A stretch of DNA of 64,000 nucleotides from positions 334,985 to 398,984 of the forward strand of contig NZ_FOXJ01000004.1 of the NCBI RefSeq assembly GCF_900115685.1. Direction: 5' to 3'. Position numbers and translations under genes: made by a program. The notes under the pieces were generated by a model. That model was not told the origin of the DNA. It saw nothing but the letters and a program-made list of their open reading frames with translations, and did no database searches. How positions within the stretch are numbered: position 1 is the first letter of the stretch; the number at the start of each line of letters is the position of its first letter. Below are positions 43,292 to 53,600 of this stretch, one piece after another. Source of the stretch: Variovorax sp. 770b2 (GTDB lineage Bacteria; Pseudomonadota; Gammaproteobacteria; Burkholderiales; Burkholderiaceae_C).

Positions 43292-46018
43292 ATGACCATC
43301 GCTCCGGTGACCCGCGTCGCCCCTCCCGTGAACCAAGAGCAGGGCGCCAGCGCCGTGCCGGACGTGCAAACGATCATGCTGGACGTCGTTCAGCGCGCGC
43401 TCAAGGATCCGGGCGCCGCCCCCGACCCCGCGAATAACACCTTTGGCCCTCAGCAGACGCGCCCTGAAGGCGACTACCGCAGCGCCCAGGACATCATCAA
43501 CAGCAGCCCCTTGCTGAAGAACCTGGGCGACCAACATGGCGACAAGGGCGGCCCGAGCCTGAAGCAGGCTCTGAAGAATCAGGTCGGTGATTTCGAACAC
43601 GATGCCGATGCGGCCTACCGCGCCGCGCAGGTGCTCGAACACATCGAGCACTTCGACGAGAACGGCAAGGAAATCAAGAATCGCCCCGGCACCCGGGGTG
43701 CGCCTGCGATAGACGCCGTCGGCAACAGCACCGTCGACGGCTTCAGCAGCAAAGGCGACGCAAAGCACGGCACGGAGGCCGGTCGGCTGCAGGACTTCGG
43801 CAAATTCGGCTACTCGTCGCTCAAGGGCGGCGATGTCAAAGCACCGCCAGCGCCACCTCCGCCTCCGGTCATTCCCTCGCTGCCGATGAACAACCAGGGG
43901 CGCCCGGACAACGACAAGCGCAGCGCTCAGCAGATCGTGGAGGCCAATCCGACGCTCAGGAACCTGGGCAACCAGGGTGGCTTGAAGGACAACCTGAAGA
44001 AGCAAGTCGGCGACTACGAGCACGACGCCGACGCCGCTTACCGGGCGTCGCAGGTCATCGACTACATCAAAAACGTCGATGAAAAGGGTCAGCCCATCAC
44101 GAAAAAGTCGAGCGGCAACGACCCGACCAACGACCGCATCGACGGTTTCTCCAGGGATGGCGGCAAAGAGGTTGCCAACCACGGTACCGAGGCGGGCCGG
44201 CTGCAGGACTTCGGAAAGTACGGTTACGACTCGCTCAAGGGCATCGACAACAAGAGCGCCGACGACCAGATCACGCGCCTGAACGGCGATGCCACCGCCG
44301 ATGCCGTCAAAGCGGCCGGCGGCGATGCGTCCAAGCTCGGCAAGGACTACTTCGCCAACGGCCAGACCTCGGCCAACGGTGCTGACAAGACGGCTGCGCT
44401 TATCAAGCTGAGCGAGACGGTGGCCAAGTACAAGGTGGGGCAGGAGGCCTACCAGACCACCGGCCCCGGTGACGAGGGCCCATACCACGGCGAAGGCCCC
44501 TCACCGGGCCAGCAGCGCGCAGCGTTCTACAAGGACGCGCAGGCCAAAGTCGATCAGCTGGCCAAGGACCCCGATGTGCAGCAGTTCGTCAACGAGAAGG
44601 TGCCCGATGCCTTGCACGCGCGTGTCGAAGCCGACCCGAAGCTCAAGGCCGAACTGCAGCGGCGTTTCGACGACACCTCGAGCCCGCGTGCGCTGCAGGT
44701 CGCGTTCGACCGGAAGGATCCGAGCGGAAAGGTCGTCGGCACGGCACAGGCGCTCGGAGATTTCGTCAAGGCACCGAACTTCTATGCACAGGCACTCGGC
44801 ATCAAGCCCAATCTGCAGGAGGCCTTGAAGAAAGCGCCCAAGGAACTTCAGGACAAGGTCAAGGCAGACTACGACAACATCACCTCAGGCAAGGAGATTC
44901 AGGGCCTGATTGCCGCAGGTATGCCGCCGGACAAGGCGCTGATCCAGTCGGGCGTTGACAAGGCCGTGTTGGACAACGTGCTGGACGACAAGGCGGTCGC
45001 GGCCGGCACCGACAAGTTCAACGAGACCAGCGCCCGCATCGGCCGCGATCAGTTGCTCCAAGGCAAGAGCCTGCCGGACCTCTACAAGGGCCTGGGCGTC
45101 AAGGACGCCAACGATCCGGCGCTGGAGCAGTTGGTCGAGAAGAATCTGGACAAGATTGTGCCCCCGGGCCCGAACAGCCCGTCTTCCCGGGACATCGTGT
45201 CCTTCCTACGTGGTGTCGACGACATCGGCCGCGGCGGGGCCAAATTCGATGACGCGATGACCAAGGTCAAGGAAAGCTGGAAGGCGCAGCCCGGGATGTC
45301 GGAGGCCTTCAAGTCCGGTGTGATGCACGCAGCCTCTGGCGTGCTGCTCGCCGGTGCGCTGGCCGCCGGCGGCGCCACGGGATCGCAGTCGGGTCCCGCT
45401 GTGGTGACGGGACAATCCTTCCAGACGGCTGGTCTGTTGGTGGAGGGCGGCTCCAAGTTCCTGCTTGACCAGTTCAACCGCGGCAACGTGCCGGGCCAGA
45501 CCGCCGTTCCGCCGGACTCGCTGACGAACTGGCTCAAGGACGCGGAGAACGTGGGCAAGGGGCTGGGCGGCGTCGTCGGCAACGCGATAGGCCTGATCAC
45601 CGGAGCCATAGGCGCCAAGGATGCGGCCGCGCGCGGGGACAAGGTCGGCGCGGGCTTCCAGGGTACCTTCGCGGCGCTCAACGGGCTGAGCGCGGTGGTG
45701 AGCGGCGCCGAAGTGGCGTCCTACGTGGTCGGACGGGTCATTCCATCGGTAGCCGACGCTGCCACCCTGGTGAGTGGCCTGGCGGGTACGGTCGCCGGTG
45801 CCGTCGGCGGCGTTGCCGCCCTCGGCGGCATGATCTATTCGATCGTCTCGGGCATCAAGGCCGACGAGAAGAAGGACAAGGCGATCAACAGTTGGTACGA
45901 CGGCATCAGGACCGATCTTGATGCGTTCGGAATCAAGCCGCCCGATCTGGGTACGACGCTTGCAAAGCCCAATGCCTACGCCGTACCCGGGAGCGAGCTT
46001 TCGCCGATGGAAAGTTGA
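43292..46018 (+). CDS. hrpF: HrpF/NolX-like type III translocon protein
   Basis: 908 residues from ATG 43292, with GGAG five bases upstream. The architecture is that of HrpF/NolX/PopF: two N-terminal imperfect repeats (about residues 59-178 and 205-317), each containing NLG-Q, QVGD-EHDADAAYRA-QV, and HGTEAGRLQDFGK-GY-SLKG. A long helical middle follows, then hydrophobic C-terminal segments (GVLLAGALAAGGATG; IPSVADAATLVSGLAGTVAGAVGG). HrpF is secreted by the T3S system and inserts into the plant plasma membrane to let effectors through. It is somewhat longer than Xanthomonas HrpF. No exact PIP box was found upstream. A Pro-rich linker (about residues 184-196) separates the repeats. Confidence 0.85.
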   Translation: MTIAPVTRVAPPVNQEQGASAVPDVQTIMLDVVQRALKDPGAAPDPANNTFGPQQTRPEGDYRSAQDIINSSPLLKNLGDQHGDKGGPSLKQALKNQVGDFEHDADAAYRAAQVLEHIEHFDENGKEIKNRPGTRGAPAIDAVGNSTVDGFSSKGDAKHGTEAGRLQDFGKFGYSSLKGGDVKAPPAPPPPPVIPSLPMNNQGRPDNDKRSAQQIVEANPTLRNLGNQGGLKDNLKKQVGDYEHDADAAYRASQVIDYIKNVDEKGQPITKKSSGNDPTNDRIDGFSRDGGKEVANHGTEAGRLQDFGKYGYDSLKGIDNKSADDQITRLNGDATADAVKAAGGDASKLGKDYFANGQTSANGADKTAALIKLSETVAKYKVGQEAYQTTGPGDEGPYHGEGPSPGQQRAAFYKDAQAKVDQLAKDPDVQQFVNEKVPDALHARVEADPKLKAELQRRFDDTSSPRALQVAFDRKDPSGKVVGTAQALGDFVKAPNFYAQALGIKPNLQEALKKAPKELQDKVKADYDNITSGKEIQGLIAAGMPPDKALIQSGVDKAVLDNVLDDKAVAAGTDKFNETSARIGRDQLLQGKSLPDLYKGLGVKDANDPALEQLVEKNLDKIVPPGPNSPSSRDIVSFLRGVDDIGRGGAKFDDAMTKVKESWKAQPGMSEAFKSGVMHAASGVLLAGALAAGGATGSQSGPAVVTGQSFQTAGLLVEGGSKFLLDQFNRGNVPGQTAVPPDSLTNWLKDAENVGKGLGGVVGNAIGLITGAIGAKDAAARGDKVGAGFQGTFAALNGLSAVVSGAEVASYVVGRVIPSVADAATLVSGLAGTVAGAVGGVAALGGMIYSIVSGIKADEKKDKAINSWYDGIRTDLDAFGIKPPDLGTTLAKPNAYAVPGSELSPMES
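43466..44242 (+). repeat. Two imperfect direct repeats inside the HrpF-like gene
   Basis: Unit 1 is about 43466-43825 and unit 2 about 43904-44242, roughly 115-120 codons each. The translated units share EHDADAAYRA and HGTEAGRLQDFGK. This tandem pair is the known N-terminal hallmark of HrpF and supports the assignment of the gene. Confidence 0.8.
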
Positions 46019-46075
46019 GCATCGGGGGGCGTCCGCCGGCCGCGCACATGGCGTGGCCTGCGGTATCGGAAGGTT

Positions 46076-46717
46076 TTATTCCTCGGCATACCTGGCGATG
46101 TCCTTGAGGTTGTCTTTTACCGACTCCTGGATCAGGTTGAATGCCAGATTGAAGGGCGTCAATCGGCCCGACTTGATGGTGTTCACGGCGCCTTTCTCCA
46201 GGTTCCTCAAGTGGTTCAAATAGCCGTTGACCCCGCCGCGCAGAACTTCACTGACGCTGGCCTTTTGGTCTTGGTCTGCGGCACCCGCGCCTTTGAGCAC
46301 ATTGCCGACCGCGGGAATGACGAAGGACAGGACCATGCCGGCGCGCTCCAGGTAGACGGAGAAGTCGTCCCGAGCGCTGCCATCCGACCGCATCCGGGGC
46401 TCCCGGATGCCCTTGAGGTTGGGGTGGCTCAGGCTGTGGGTTGCATTCAGATGGTCGTTGATCGTCCTGATCGGGTCGGTCGCTCGGTCATCGTGTTTCT
46501 GCGAGGCATCTTTGTCGAAGCCTTCAGTTGCAAACCGCGCGTCGGTGTGCGTGGCGATCAACAACTGCTTCAGGTAGGACGACATCATCAAGTCCAGTTC
46601 TTGCTGCCCCTGTGATGCAAGTACCGGTGCGGTGGGGCCGGCGCCGATGGCCGCCGGCTCGCTCCACGATGCGTCGTTCAAGGGATGGGCCGTCACGGAA
46701 AGTATGGCTACGGGCAT
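46076..46717 (-). CDS. Putative T3S substrate next to HrpF, 213 aa
   Basis: Starts at ATG 46717 (MPVAILSVTAHPLNDASWSE) with a GGTGAG-like ribosome site. It converges on the HrpF-like gene with a 57-base gap. The N-terminus is polar. A middle hydrophobic stretch (GMVLSFVIPAVGNVLKGAG) may associate with membranes, and the C-terminus is helical (NLEKGAVNTIKSGRL; FNLIQESVKDNLKDIARYAEE). The family is not recognised. A PIP box with a single mismatch and a correctly spaced -10 lies upstream. It could be a second translocon component or a membrane-targeted effector. Confidence 0.55.
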   Translation of the reverse strand: MPVAILSVTAHPLNDASWSEPAAIGAGPTAPVLASQGQQELDLMMSSYLKQLLIATHTDARFATEGFDKDASQKHDDRATDPIRTINDHLNATHSLSHPNLKGIREPRMRSDGSARDDFSVYLERAGMVLSFVIPAVGNVLKGAGAADQDQKASVSEVLRGGVNGYLNHLRNLEKGAVNTIKSGRLTPFNLAFNLIQESVKDNLKDIARYAEE

Positions 46718-46805
46718 GATCAAACTCACCGGATTGAGAGGGGGTGATGGCTGTGTTGCGATGCCAATGACGGTAAGCCCGACGCGCCATGTCGCGACAG
46801 GCGGC

Positions 46806-46830
46806 GCGCGAAGTGCGCGTTCAAATTGCG
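46806..46830 (-). promoter_or_regulatory. Imperfect PIP box
   Basis: Minus strand CTCGC-N15-TTCGC, one mismatch in the first half, with TACCGT (YANNNT) 30 bases downstream. It is 89 bases before the ATG at 46717. The good -10 spacing argues that it works despite the mismatch. Confidence 0.5.
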
Positions 46831-47183
46831 AGGCTGTGATGTGTTGGCGCCGATTCTGTTGAAGCCCCGTTCTGCCGAAGATGCGGCTACGAAAACACAA
46901 GTGCGTCGCGCAGTGCCGGGCTGTCGACGAGGATTCGGATGATGGGGGTGCCGATTCCGAATCGCCGCCGACGAGGTCCGGGGGCATCTGAGTTTTTCCA
47001 GAAACTGCGACTGCCTGCTTGAACGCGCGGTGGGGGAGAGCTTTTCCATTGAAGCAATGGTCGCGGTCGACAACTGCCGGTTATAGACCCGAGAAATTTC
47101 AACAACCCGTCAGGCTACCAAGCGGTATGAATTAACAGAGGCAGCACGTCGTTGGCAATCGACGCGAAGGCGCTACGAACCAG

Positions 47184-47366
47184 AATCACGGTACTGGCAA
47201 GGCCAGGGCGATCAACTACAGCGTGAAGAAGCGTTGGTCACGCTCATGCGCTACCTGGAGAACCCAGCGCTTCCCATTGACAACAACTTCGACAAGCAGC
47301 AAATCCAGTTCTGCGCTACAAACCGCAAGAACCGGTTACTCGCGGAAGATGGGACGGTTCATTGTC
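47184..47366 (+). mobile_element. IS66-family transposase fragment
   Basis: Translations in adjoining frames give ARAINYSVKKRW and MRYLENPALPIDNN with QFCATNRKNRLLAEDG. These match the C-terminal region of the IS66 TnpC transposase (GKAI-Y-L--W, YL-DG-LPIDNN--E, GRKNWLF). Several frameshifts and the loss of the rest of the gene show a dead remnant. Part of the same motif (GCCAAGGCAATCAACTACAG) also occurs at about 1165-1184. Bases 47370-47900 show no gene. Confidence 0.65.
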
Positions 47367-47903
47367 ATCGCCCTTCTCGCGGGGCCCATTGCGCGCCGCC
47401 GATACTGGCGAGCCTCGTCACGAGCGCCTGAAGTCGTGTATGTTCATGAACGTGTTTTCTCTCTAGCGCCCGCACGGGACGCCGACTTATGGATGGCAGG
47501 AGCGCACAAGGGGGAGCGCAGCCGCAGCCGGCCTCGCTTGCGCAAACTGGGAAAAACGTCGGTAGAAGACCCCGGGGGGCGTGCGCGGGCGGCGGCGCGG
47601 CGGTGCGCGCGGCGATGTGCGATGCGGGAGTCGGCTGGCCTGCGAGAGTTAACTGGAACGAGGGCTTCTACAACCCTGTGCGAATTGACTCCGACAACGG
47701 ATACCTCGCCCCGTCACAAGGGAGTCCACCTCTCTGGCTGCGTGACTCTCTGTACGTTGAATCAAGGCAGGGCCATGATTGGCCGGGCGGCCTCGCTGGC
47801 GCATGCACTTCGTGCCAACCAACTGAAGTGGGCTCAATCAAGTCGAGCGTTTCTTGGACTGCCACAGCACCAGACCACGCGGGCGAATTGACAGGACAGC
47901 ACT

Positions 47904-49475
47904 CTAGACTGCCGAGTTCGCCTCAGGCGTCTGCGCTCTTGGTCCCCTGACGGCCCCAAGCGCGCCGCCCCACGCGTGATACAGCACCTGCAGCACCGCG
48001 AACTTGCACAGTTGCGTCGCGATGTTCGCGTCCTTCTCTGGCCAGCCCCTTTCCTGCAGCTGATTAGGCATGGTGGTTAGCATCGAAAACAGCGCGCCGA
48101 ATCCGGGTGAGAGGATGGCGTGCGAAGTCCACCCGAGCTTGCTGGCGAACGCGTTCTCGATCGCTTCAGGAAGTGTCGTCCCGACGCTCTTCATGTAATT
48201 CACCGTGCGGCGCAGGCCGCTTTCGATCTGCTCGAGAGCGGGCTTGCGCAGATGATCGATGCACTCGCCCAGATCGCTGCGGGCCAGGAAGTACTGCAAG
48301 CCCGCGCGGCCCGCGCTGACGTCACGGTCATTGAGGATCGTGCGCATGCCGCCGCCGCCGATGATCGATCCGCCCACCGTATCCGCTATGTTGTCCGCAA
48401 GGGCTCGGTCGGCCGGCTGCCCGGCGGTTTCGAACGCGAGCATCATCGGAGCCCGCAAGCCTCCATTGCGCGCGGCGCCGTAGCTGAGGCCAGCGGCAAT
48501 GGTCGCGTCCCGCGCCATGCTGGTCTTGGTCGGGGGATTGGCGCCGTGAAGCGGCGCGGGAAGCTTGTCGTCCGGCGGTCGCGTGAAATAGGCGTCGCCA
48601 AAGGTCTTGGATGTGGAGGCGCCAGCCGCCACATCCATGATGGACAGGCCCAAGCCGAGCGCGGCACCGGCCACGAGGCCAGGCAGCGCCGCAGGCAGCT
48701 CGGGCATCGCCTTGGACAGGCCCGACAGGGTCAGGTCGGCGAGCTTGAAATCGACGAGTGCGCTGCCCACGGTAAACCCGTTCGATGACGCCATACCGTG
48801 CAGTGTGCCTGTGCCGATATCGCGCCATTGCACCTGCTTGAGCATTGAGACGAACTGTTCTCTCGTGCGGATGTTGTGTGTGCCGAGGACTTCGGCCTGT
48901 TGGGTCGCCAGTTCTTTGAGCGCAGGGATGTCCCCGGGCGACTTGCGCATCGAGCTCAGCATGTAGGCGACGCATCCAGTCACGTCCTCGGGGAGCTTCT
49001 GAGACAGCGTGCTCATGTCCATGCGCGGATTGACGTCTCGATGGCTCGGGACAATTGGCGCATCCAGCGAGGCGAGTCCCGGCGGGGCACGATGAATGGT
49101 CGGATGGGCGAGCAGCCGATGAGGCAGGGCGGGGAAGGAGCCCGGTACGGCCTCTGTGAGTTCGCGGGTTTCGTCGAGGTGCGCAGGCGGCGGTGTCGGC
49201 GGAGATTCCTCGATGGACGCGCGCGCAGAGAAGAAGCTCGGGTCGAGCGACTCCTCGGAGGCGGATCGGCGGGGCGGGGGTGATCGACGCGGCGCCGATG
49301 AGCCGGAACTGCCCGCCGGGCTTGCCTGGCGCGTCAGCCCCTCGGGAGCAGTGTGGTAGCTGCTGGCTCTGGAGCGGGCGGAAGTCGTCGGTATCGGAAT
49401 GCGGCTGAGTTCGATGTCACCTGGCCCGGTTGGCTGGGACTTCGGGCCGACGGATAGGGGGGGGCCTGGAGGCAT
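47904..49475 (-). CDS. Putative membrane-associated T3S effector, 523 aa
   Basis: Starts at ATG 49475 after AAGGA. Residues 1-150 are Pro/Ser-rich and disordered (APRRSPPPRRSASEES and similar). The rest contains several hydrophobic, Gly/Ala-rich helices (PAALPGLVAGAALGLGLSIMDVAAGAS; DATIAAGLSYGAARNGG; GWTSHAILSPGFGALFSMLTTM), suggesting membrane insertion in the host. No catalytic motif was recognised. The exact PIP box at 49534-49558, with CAAACT 31 bases downstream, places it in the hrp regulon. Similar overall design occurs in XopF-type and HopD/XopB-type effectors, but I cannot assign a family. Confidence 0.65.
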   Translation of the reverse strand: MPPGPPLSVGPKSQPTGPGDIELSRIPIPTTSARSRASSYHTAPEGLTRQASPAGSSGSSAPRRSPPPRRSASEESLDPSFFSARASIEESPPTPPPAHLDETRELTEAVPGSFPALPHRLLAHPTIHRAPPGLASLDAPIVPSHRDVNPRMDMSTLSQKLPEDVTGCVAYMLSSMRKSPGDIPALKELATQQAEVLGTHNIRTREQFVSMLKQVQWRDIGTGTLHGMASSNGFTVGSALVDFKLADLTLSGLSKAMPELPAALPGLVAGAALGLGLSIMDVAAGASTSKTFGDAYFTRPPDDKLPAPLHGANPPTKTSMARDATIAAGLSYGAARNGGLRAPMMLAFETAGQPADRALADNIADTVGGSIIGGGGMRTILNDRDVSAGRAGLQYFLARSDLGECIDHLRKPALEQIESGLRRTVNYMKSVGTTLPEAIENAFASKLGWTSHAILSPGFGALFSMLTTMPNQLQERGWPEKDANIATQLCKFAVLQVLYHAWGGALGAVRGPRAQTPEANSAV

Positions 49476-49533
49476 GAGATCCTTCGCGTTCGAGGCAGTT
49501 TGATGGCTCGACGTGGCGGCGACATCGTGTGCC

Positions 49534-49558
49534 GCGAAGGGGCGGATATTTTTGCGAA
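49534..49558 (-). promoter_or_regulatory. PIP box for the 523-aa effector
   Basis: Minus strand TTCGC-N15-TTCGC, exact, with CAAACT (YANNNT) 31 bases downstream; 59 bases before the ATG. Confidence 0.85.
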
Positions 49559-49626
49559 GAGGCGGGCGCGTCTTGCCGGGTGCGCGTTGATTTCAGAGGG
49601 TCATCTGAGTCAGATGACTGACACCG

Positions 49627-50211
49627 TCAAGGTCCCCGCGCAGACGAAGGAGCGGAGGAGGGCGAAGCGGCGCCGCACTCATTGGATCCGCAGTCTCCCG
49701 ACCGATCGGGATCGCAGGTACGGGGGCGCCCGGTGTCCGACACGATCACCGCGACGCGCCTCTGCGTTGCAGCTTTGAATGCCAGGCATCCCGCGCCGAA
49801 GCGCCCCAGTGCATCGCGCGCAAACCCGTTCGGGTCATAGGTGACTTTTCCGGAAAAACCGTTGCCCGTCGTGGCATCCACTGCGATGCCATCTTCGAGT
49901 CCGGGAAAGCCGAGAAGCGGTTCATCGATGGCATCCACCTTGACGTCCCATCCCGTGCCCCAGGCAGCGCGAGCTGGGAGCACGCTGACGCGAGACGAAC
50001 GCTTGATCGCCTCGCTCCGCGCCAGGTTCAGCGCAGAAACCATGGCACTCGCGGCAGACGCCAGGCGCTGGTTGAGCAACAGGCTTCTGAACGACGGTAC
50101 TGCCACGGCGGCAAGCACGGCGACGATCGTGATGACTGTCAGCAACTCGGTGAGCGTGAAACCGCGCAGTCTCTGGCTGGGCAGTAGCCGCGTCCGCTTC
50201 ACTTCCAGCAC
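49627..50211 (-). CDS. fimT: Minor pseudopilin FimT/GspH
   Basis: 194 residues with a type IV prepilin leader (short basic N-terminus ending in G, then FTLTELLTVITIVAVLAAVAVPSF), cleaved and N-methylated by PilD, followed by a GspH/FimT-type globular domain. The GTG start overlaps the end of pilE by 13 bases, so it is the last gene of the minor-pilin operon. It helps prime or cap the type IV pilus. The C-terminus contains paired Cys residues (CDPDRSGDCGSNEC), as is common in this group. It ends 69 bases from the PIP box of the neighbouring effector, marking the border of the T3S island. Confidence 0.85.
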   Translation of the reverse strand: MLEVKRTRLLPSQRLRGFTLTELLTVITIVAVLAAVAVPSFRSLLLNQRLASAASAMVSALNLARSEAIKRSSRVSVLPARAAWGTGWDVKVDAIDEPLLGFPGLEDGIAVDATTGNGFSGKVTYDPNGFARDALGRFGAGCLAFKAATQRRVAVIVSDTGRPRTCDPDRSGDCGSNECGAASPSSAPSSARGP

Positions 50212-50639
50212 CTCGATGTGGGGGTGTCGGAGTCGGTCCCGGTGCAGCCTCTTATTTTTTCACCCGAGCTCTGCAGCCAGATATTGGCCACGACACGATC
50301 TTCGAATCCGGGGTTTAAGGCAGCAGTCAGCTTGACGCAATCGCGAACATCGCTTGCGACTTTGCAGCCCGTTGCCTTGAGGGTGTAGTGCCCCACTCCA
50401 GCATCGGGATTCGAGCTCTCCTTGGTCAACAGCGAAACGCTATACGTATTGAATTGCGTGAAAAAACGTTCCTGCTGCTGCATTTCCCGCATCAGCGCGG
50501 CCCTTCCTTCCGCGCGCCAGCCCCGCCGAAGATAATCAAGGTAAGTAGGGTAGGCCACCGCTGCAAGGATCGCCACGATGGCCACTGTCACCATCAGTTC
50601 GATCAGGGTGAAGCCGCCAGACATCCGTCGCTTGGTCAT
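50199..50639 (-). CDS. pilE: Minor type IV pilin PilE
   Basis: 146-residue prepilin: MTKRRMSGG leader, cleavage before FTLIELMVTVAIVAILAAVAYPTYLDYLRRG with Glu5, and a small C-terminal domain with a disulfide-loop pair (Cys in RGCTGTD and near the end SRCWK). The size and its position just after pilY1 identify the minor pilin PilE rather than the major subunit. Its ATG overlaps the pilY1 stop (ATGA). It works with PilV, PilW, PilX, FimT/FimU and PilY1 in the initiation and tip complex of the pilus. Confidence 0.88.
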   Translation of the reverse strand: MTKRRMSGGFTLIELMVTVAIVAILAAVAYPTYLDYLRRGWRAEGRAALMREMQQQERFFTQFNTYSVSLLTKESSNPDAGVGHYTLKATGCKVASDVRDCVKLTAALNPGFEDRVVANIWLQSSGEKIRGCTGTDSDTPTSRCWK

Positions 50640-53600
50640 GGTGCGCTTCCTCCCTTCCCGGGTTGCGCTTTCGCACCATCGAGCCGAGTCTTGACGTCCT
50701 TGTAGTTGGGCACCTGCCGCCAGCTTATGCGCGCTGCCAGCGCGCTGATCTTTCCAAGGTCTTCGATCTTCTGGCCAGCTTTGCCATCGCCTGAGCCGGT
50801 GCCCAGGTTCAGGGTGCGCAGCCGCTTGGATTCCGTGCGTGCGCCAAGCGAGTTGGTGCCGGTGAACGTTCCATAGCCCTCTTGCATGACGATGGGCGAC
50901 GAAAGAATGCCGATGCTCGAGATATTGCAGGACTGGCCCTCTGTCAACCCCGTGGCCGCATTGACCAGGCAGGTACGTCCACCGCCGCCGGCACCGCACA
51001 CATTTGGGTTTGGCATCAGCGTGTTGAAGATCAGGCGGCCGTCCACCAACTGCATGGCCGTCACCTGGCGCTCGCCGTGCGAGGTCGCATCCGCCAGATC
51101 GAAATACCAGCCACGCCGCGGCGTCGATTCGGGTTTGTTGGCGTCGTAGGCGCCGTAGGCAAAGGTGCCGCCGGTCACGGTGAGCTTGCTCTTGTCATCA
51201 CCGGGCGCCGCCGTCCGGACCATGAGGCTCGCGCGACCGTTCGTGATCCGCGTGCCGTTGTCGAAGACACCGTAGATTGACTGCGGCACGTAACTCGCGG
51301 CCCGTGCATCATCGGCTTCGATGTACTTGCCGGTGCCGAATAGCACAACGGCACCGCCGCCCGCCCCAAGGGCCACCTGAGGCGCGACCGTAATGGGCTG
51401 CCGCTTGCTGTTGGCGTCCTGTGCAACGAACAGCGGCTTCTTCTCGAACGCGAGTGCGTTGGCATCGGACCATGGCGCGTTCTGCGTGAAGTCGAATTTC
51501 CAGAGATTGCCCTGCGTATCGCCGCCGTACATGAACCTGACCGTGCCATCGCTGGTCGCGTATTCGCTGGGTGTAGACAACGCATTGACCATGCCGTCGA
51601 CCGGATCTGGCAGAAGGATCTTGTAATAGTTGGTGCCGAGCTGCCAGGCTTGGGAAGTGGGCTTGTCGAGTGCAAGCAGGAACAATGCGGCCCGCCGTGT
51701 ACTGTTGCCGTTGTTGTAGCCCGAGGGCACTACGGCAAATGACCTGTAGACGGCAGCGTTCGATCCCTCCGCAGCCCGGGTCTTGAAGCTCAGGATCTTG
51801 GGCGACTGCGTGACGTAGCCCATGTCGGCGTCGTCGGTGCCGCTGAACTCCCACATCACATGATCCGAGTCGAAGGCACTCGGGTCGGTCACGTCAAGCG
51901 CAAACGCGCCGCGCCCACCGCCGCCCACGCCGGACACCAGCACGGTTTTCCAAGCGCTACCGACCTTCGCTTCTTCTGCGACGGGCGGTGCATCGACGTA
52001 AGGGCGATGCTCGTAGCTCGGACTCGTGTAGGCCGCCAACGCGGGAAAGACCATCCGCGGTACATAAGCGAAGAGTTCTACGCCAGTCTGGGCGTCGAAG
52101 GCATGCAGCATGCCGTCGTTCGCGCCGACGTAGACGGCGTGCTTGCGGCTCTTGTGGGTACTCACGAAAGCCGCATAGAGGGCCCCCGAGTGTTTGCCGC
52201 CCGGCGCGCCCACGAAAATCGGGGCGGAGTTCAGCACATCGCCCATGATCGAGCTTCGCCTGCGCAGCGGGGTGGCCGTGCCGGCTACGTCGGCCTCCGC
52301 GCTGCGATCGCCACGCAGGTAGTTGAGCCGTTCCTGGCCGCGCGCATCCTGCTCGGGCGGGCTGGCATAGGGGGCGGTGTTGAGAAGTCGTTTGGCCGAA
52401 TCGTCGAGCGAGGTCCAGAGAAAGGGGACGGCACTGCCATTGCCCAGGAGCGAGAAGATCTTTCTGGCAGTCTGCGCGGGCGGTTTGCTGCCAGCGACGC
52501 CCGTCGAGCTTCCTGTGGTCAGCAACATTCCTGCATTCCAGCTTGGATCGGGGGCCTGCACGATCTCCTCGGAAGAGGGGTCGAGCATCAACGCGTAGGC
52601 CAGCAGCGATCCTGACCATCTCTCCGGATCGAATTCCGGCACATAGACCGATACGGGACTTGCGACGCGCGAACCGCTGGTCGCGCCCCCCATGACGGTG
52701 CCGCTGCTGTTGCTCGCCTCCCTGAAGATCCTCTGAATCGCCGCGATCATTCGAGACGGCGTCGATGCGAGGAAGAAATTGGCCGGCTTCGGATTGCCGT
52801 CGTCGTCGACGCCGTCGGCCCATTCCGAACGATAGTTGCCGTCGGACGATTTGAACGGATTGCCATCGTTGTTCGAGTCGTCGAAGCCGCCGTACTTGGC
52901 GGCCAGATACATCTGGCTTCCGCGCATGTTGGTGAAGCCGTCGGACTGGCGCGCGCCCCTGGAGGAGCCATCGCCGTATTGGTCGACGTCGATCATGTAG
53001 GTCTTGATCCGGGCGTCGGGATAGTCGGCGCGAATCTGCTGTGTATTGGCCCAATAGGCCAAGCCCGCCATTCCATAGGAGCCGAAGGCAGAACCGGTCT
53101 CCGCGTTCGCCATGATCGACGCCGACAGCTGGCGGGAGTTCTCGCCCCTTTGCCAGGTGACCGGCCCCAGATTCCCCGCCGTTGTCAGTCCGGTCTTGCC
53201 GGACGGATGCGTATATGGAATGGCTTCCCTGTTTTCGAATGCACCGAGCAGAGCGGTCCAGCGCGAGATGTCCGGCTCGAAATCATCCGGATTGGCGTTG
53301 CGGGAGAAGTCCCCATCGGACCGCCCCCGGGCCACACCGATCGGAAAGCCCGGGAATGACCGATCGCGATGCGTCTCTTGGTCGCCGATGGCGAGGATGT
53401 AGTTGCGCTGGCAACTTGCCACGACCGGATCCCAGTTTTTCCTGGCCCCCTGGCCCCAGAAGGCCGTGTTGTTGTAGACGGGGAAGCCGTCCTTCATGCC
53501 TGCCGTTATGCCCTGGGTTGCCTGTGGGGTCGGTTGAAGCCCTTGCAGGTAACGCATCGTCTCGTAGTAGAGCTCACCCACGGGGTCTGCGGCTTTGTAG

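Noticed and set aside
42341..44488. 715-codon minus-strand open frame across the HrpF start
   Set aside because: It is antisense to the HrpF-like repeats, and its sequence carries no recognisable domain.
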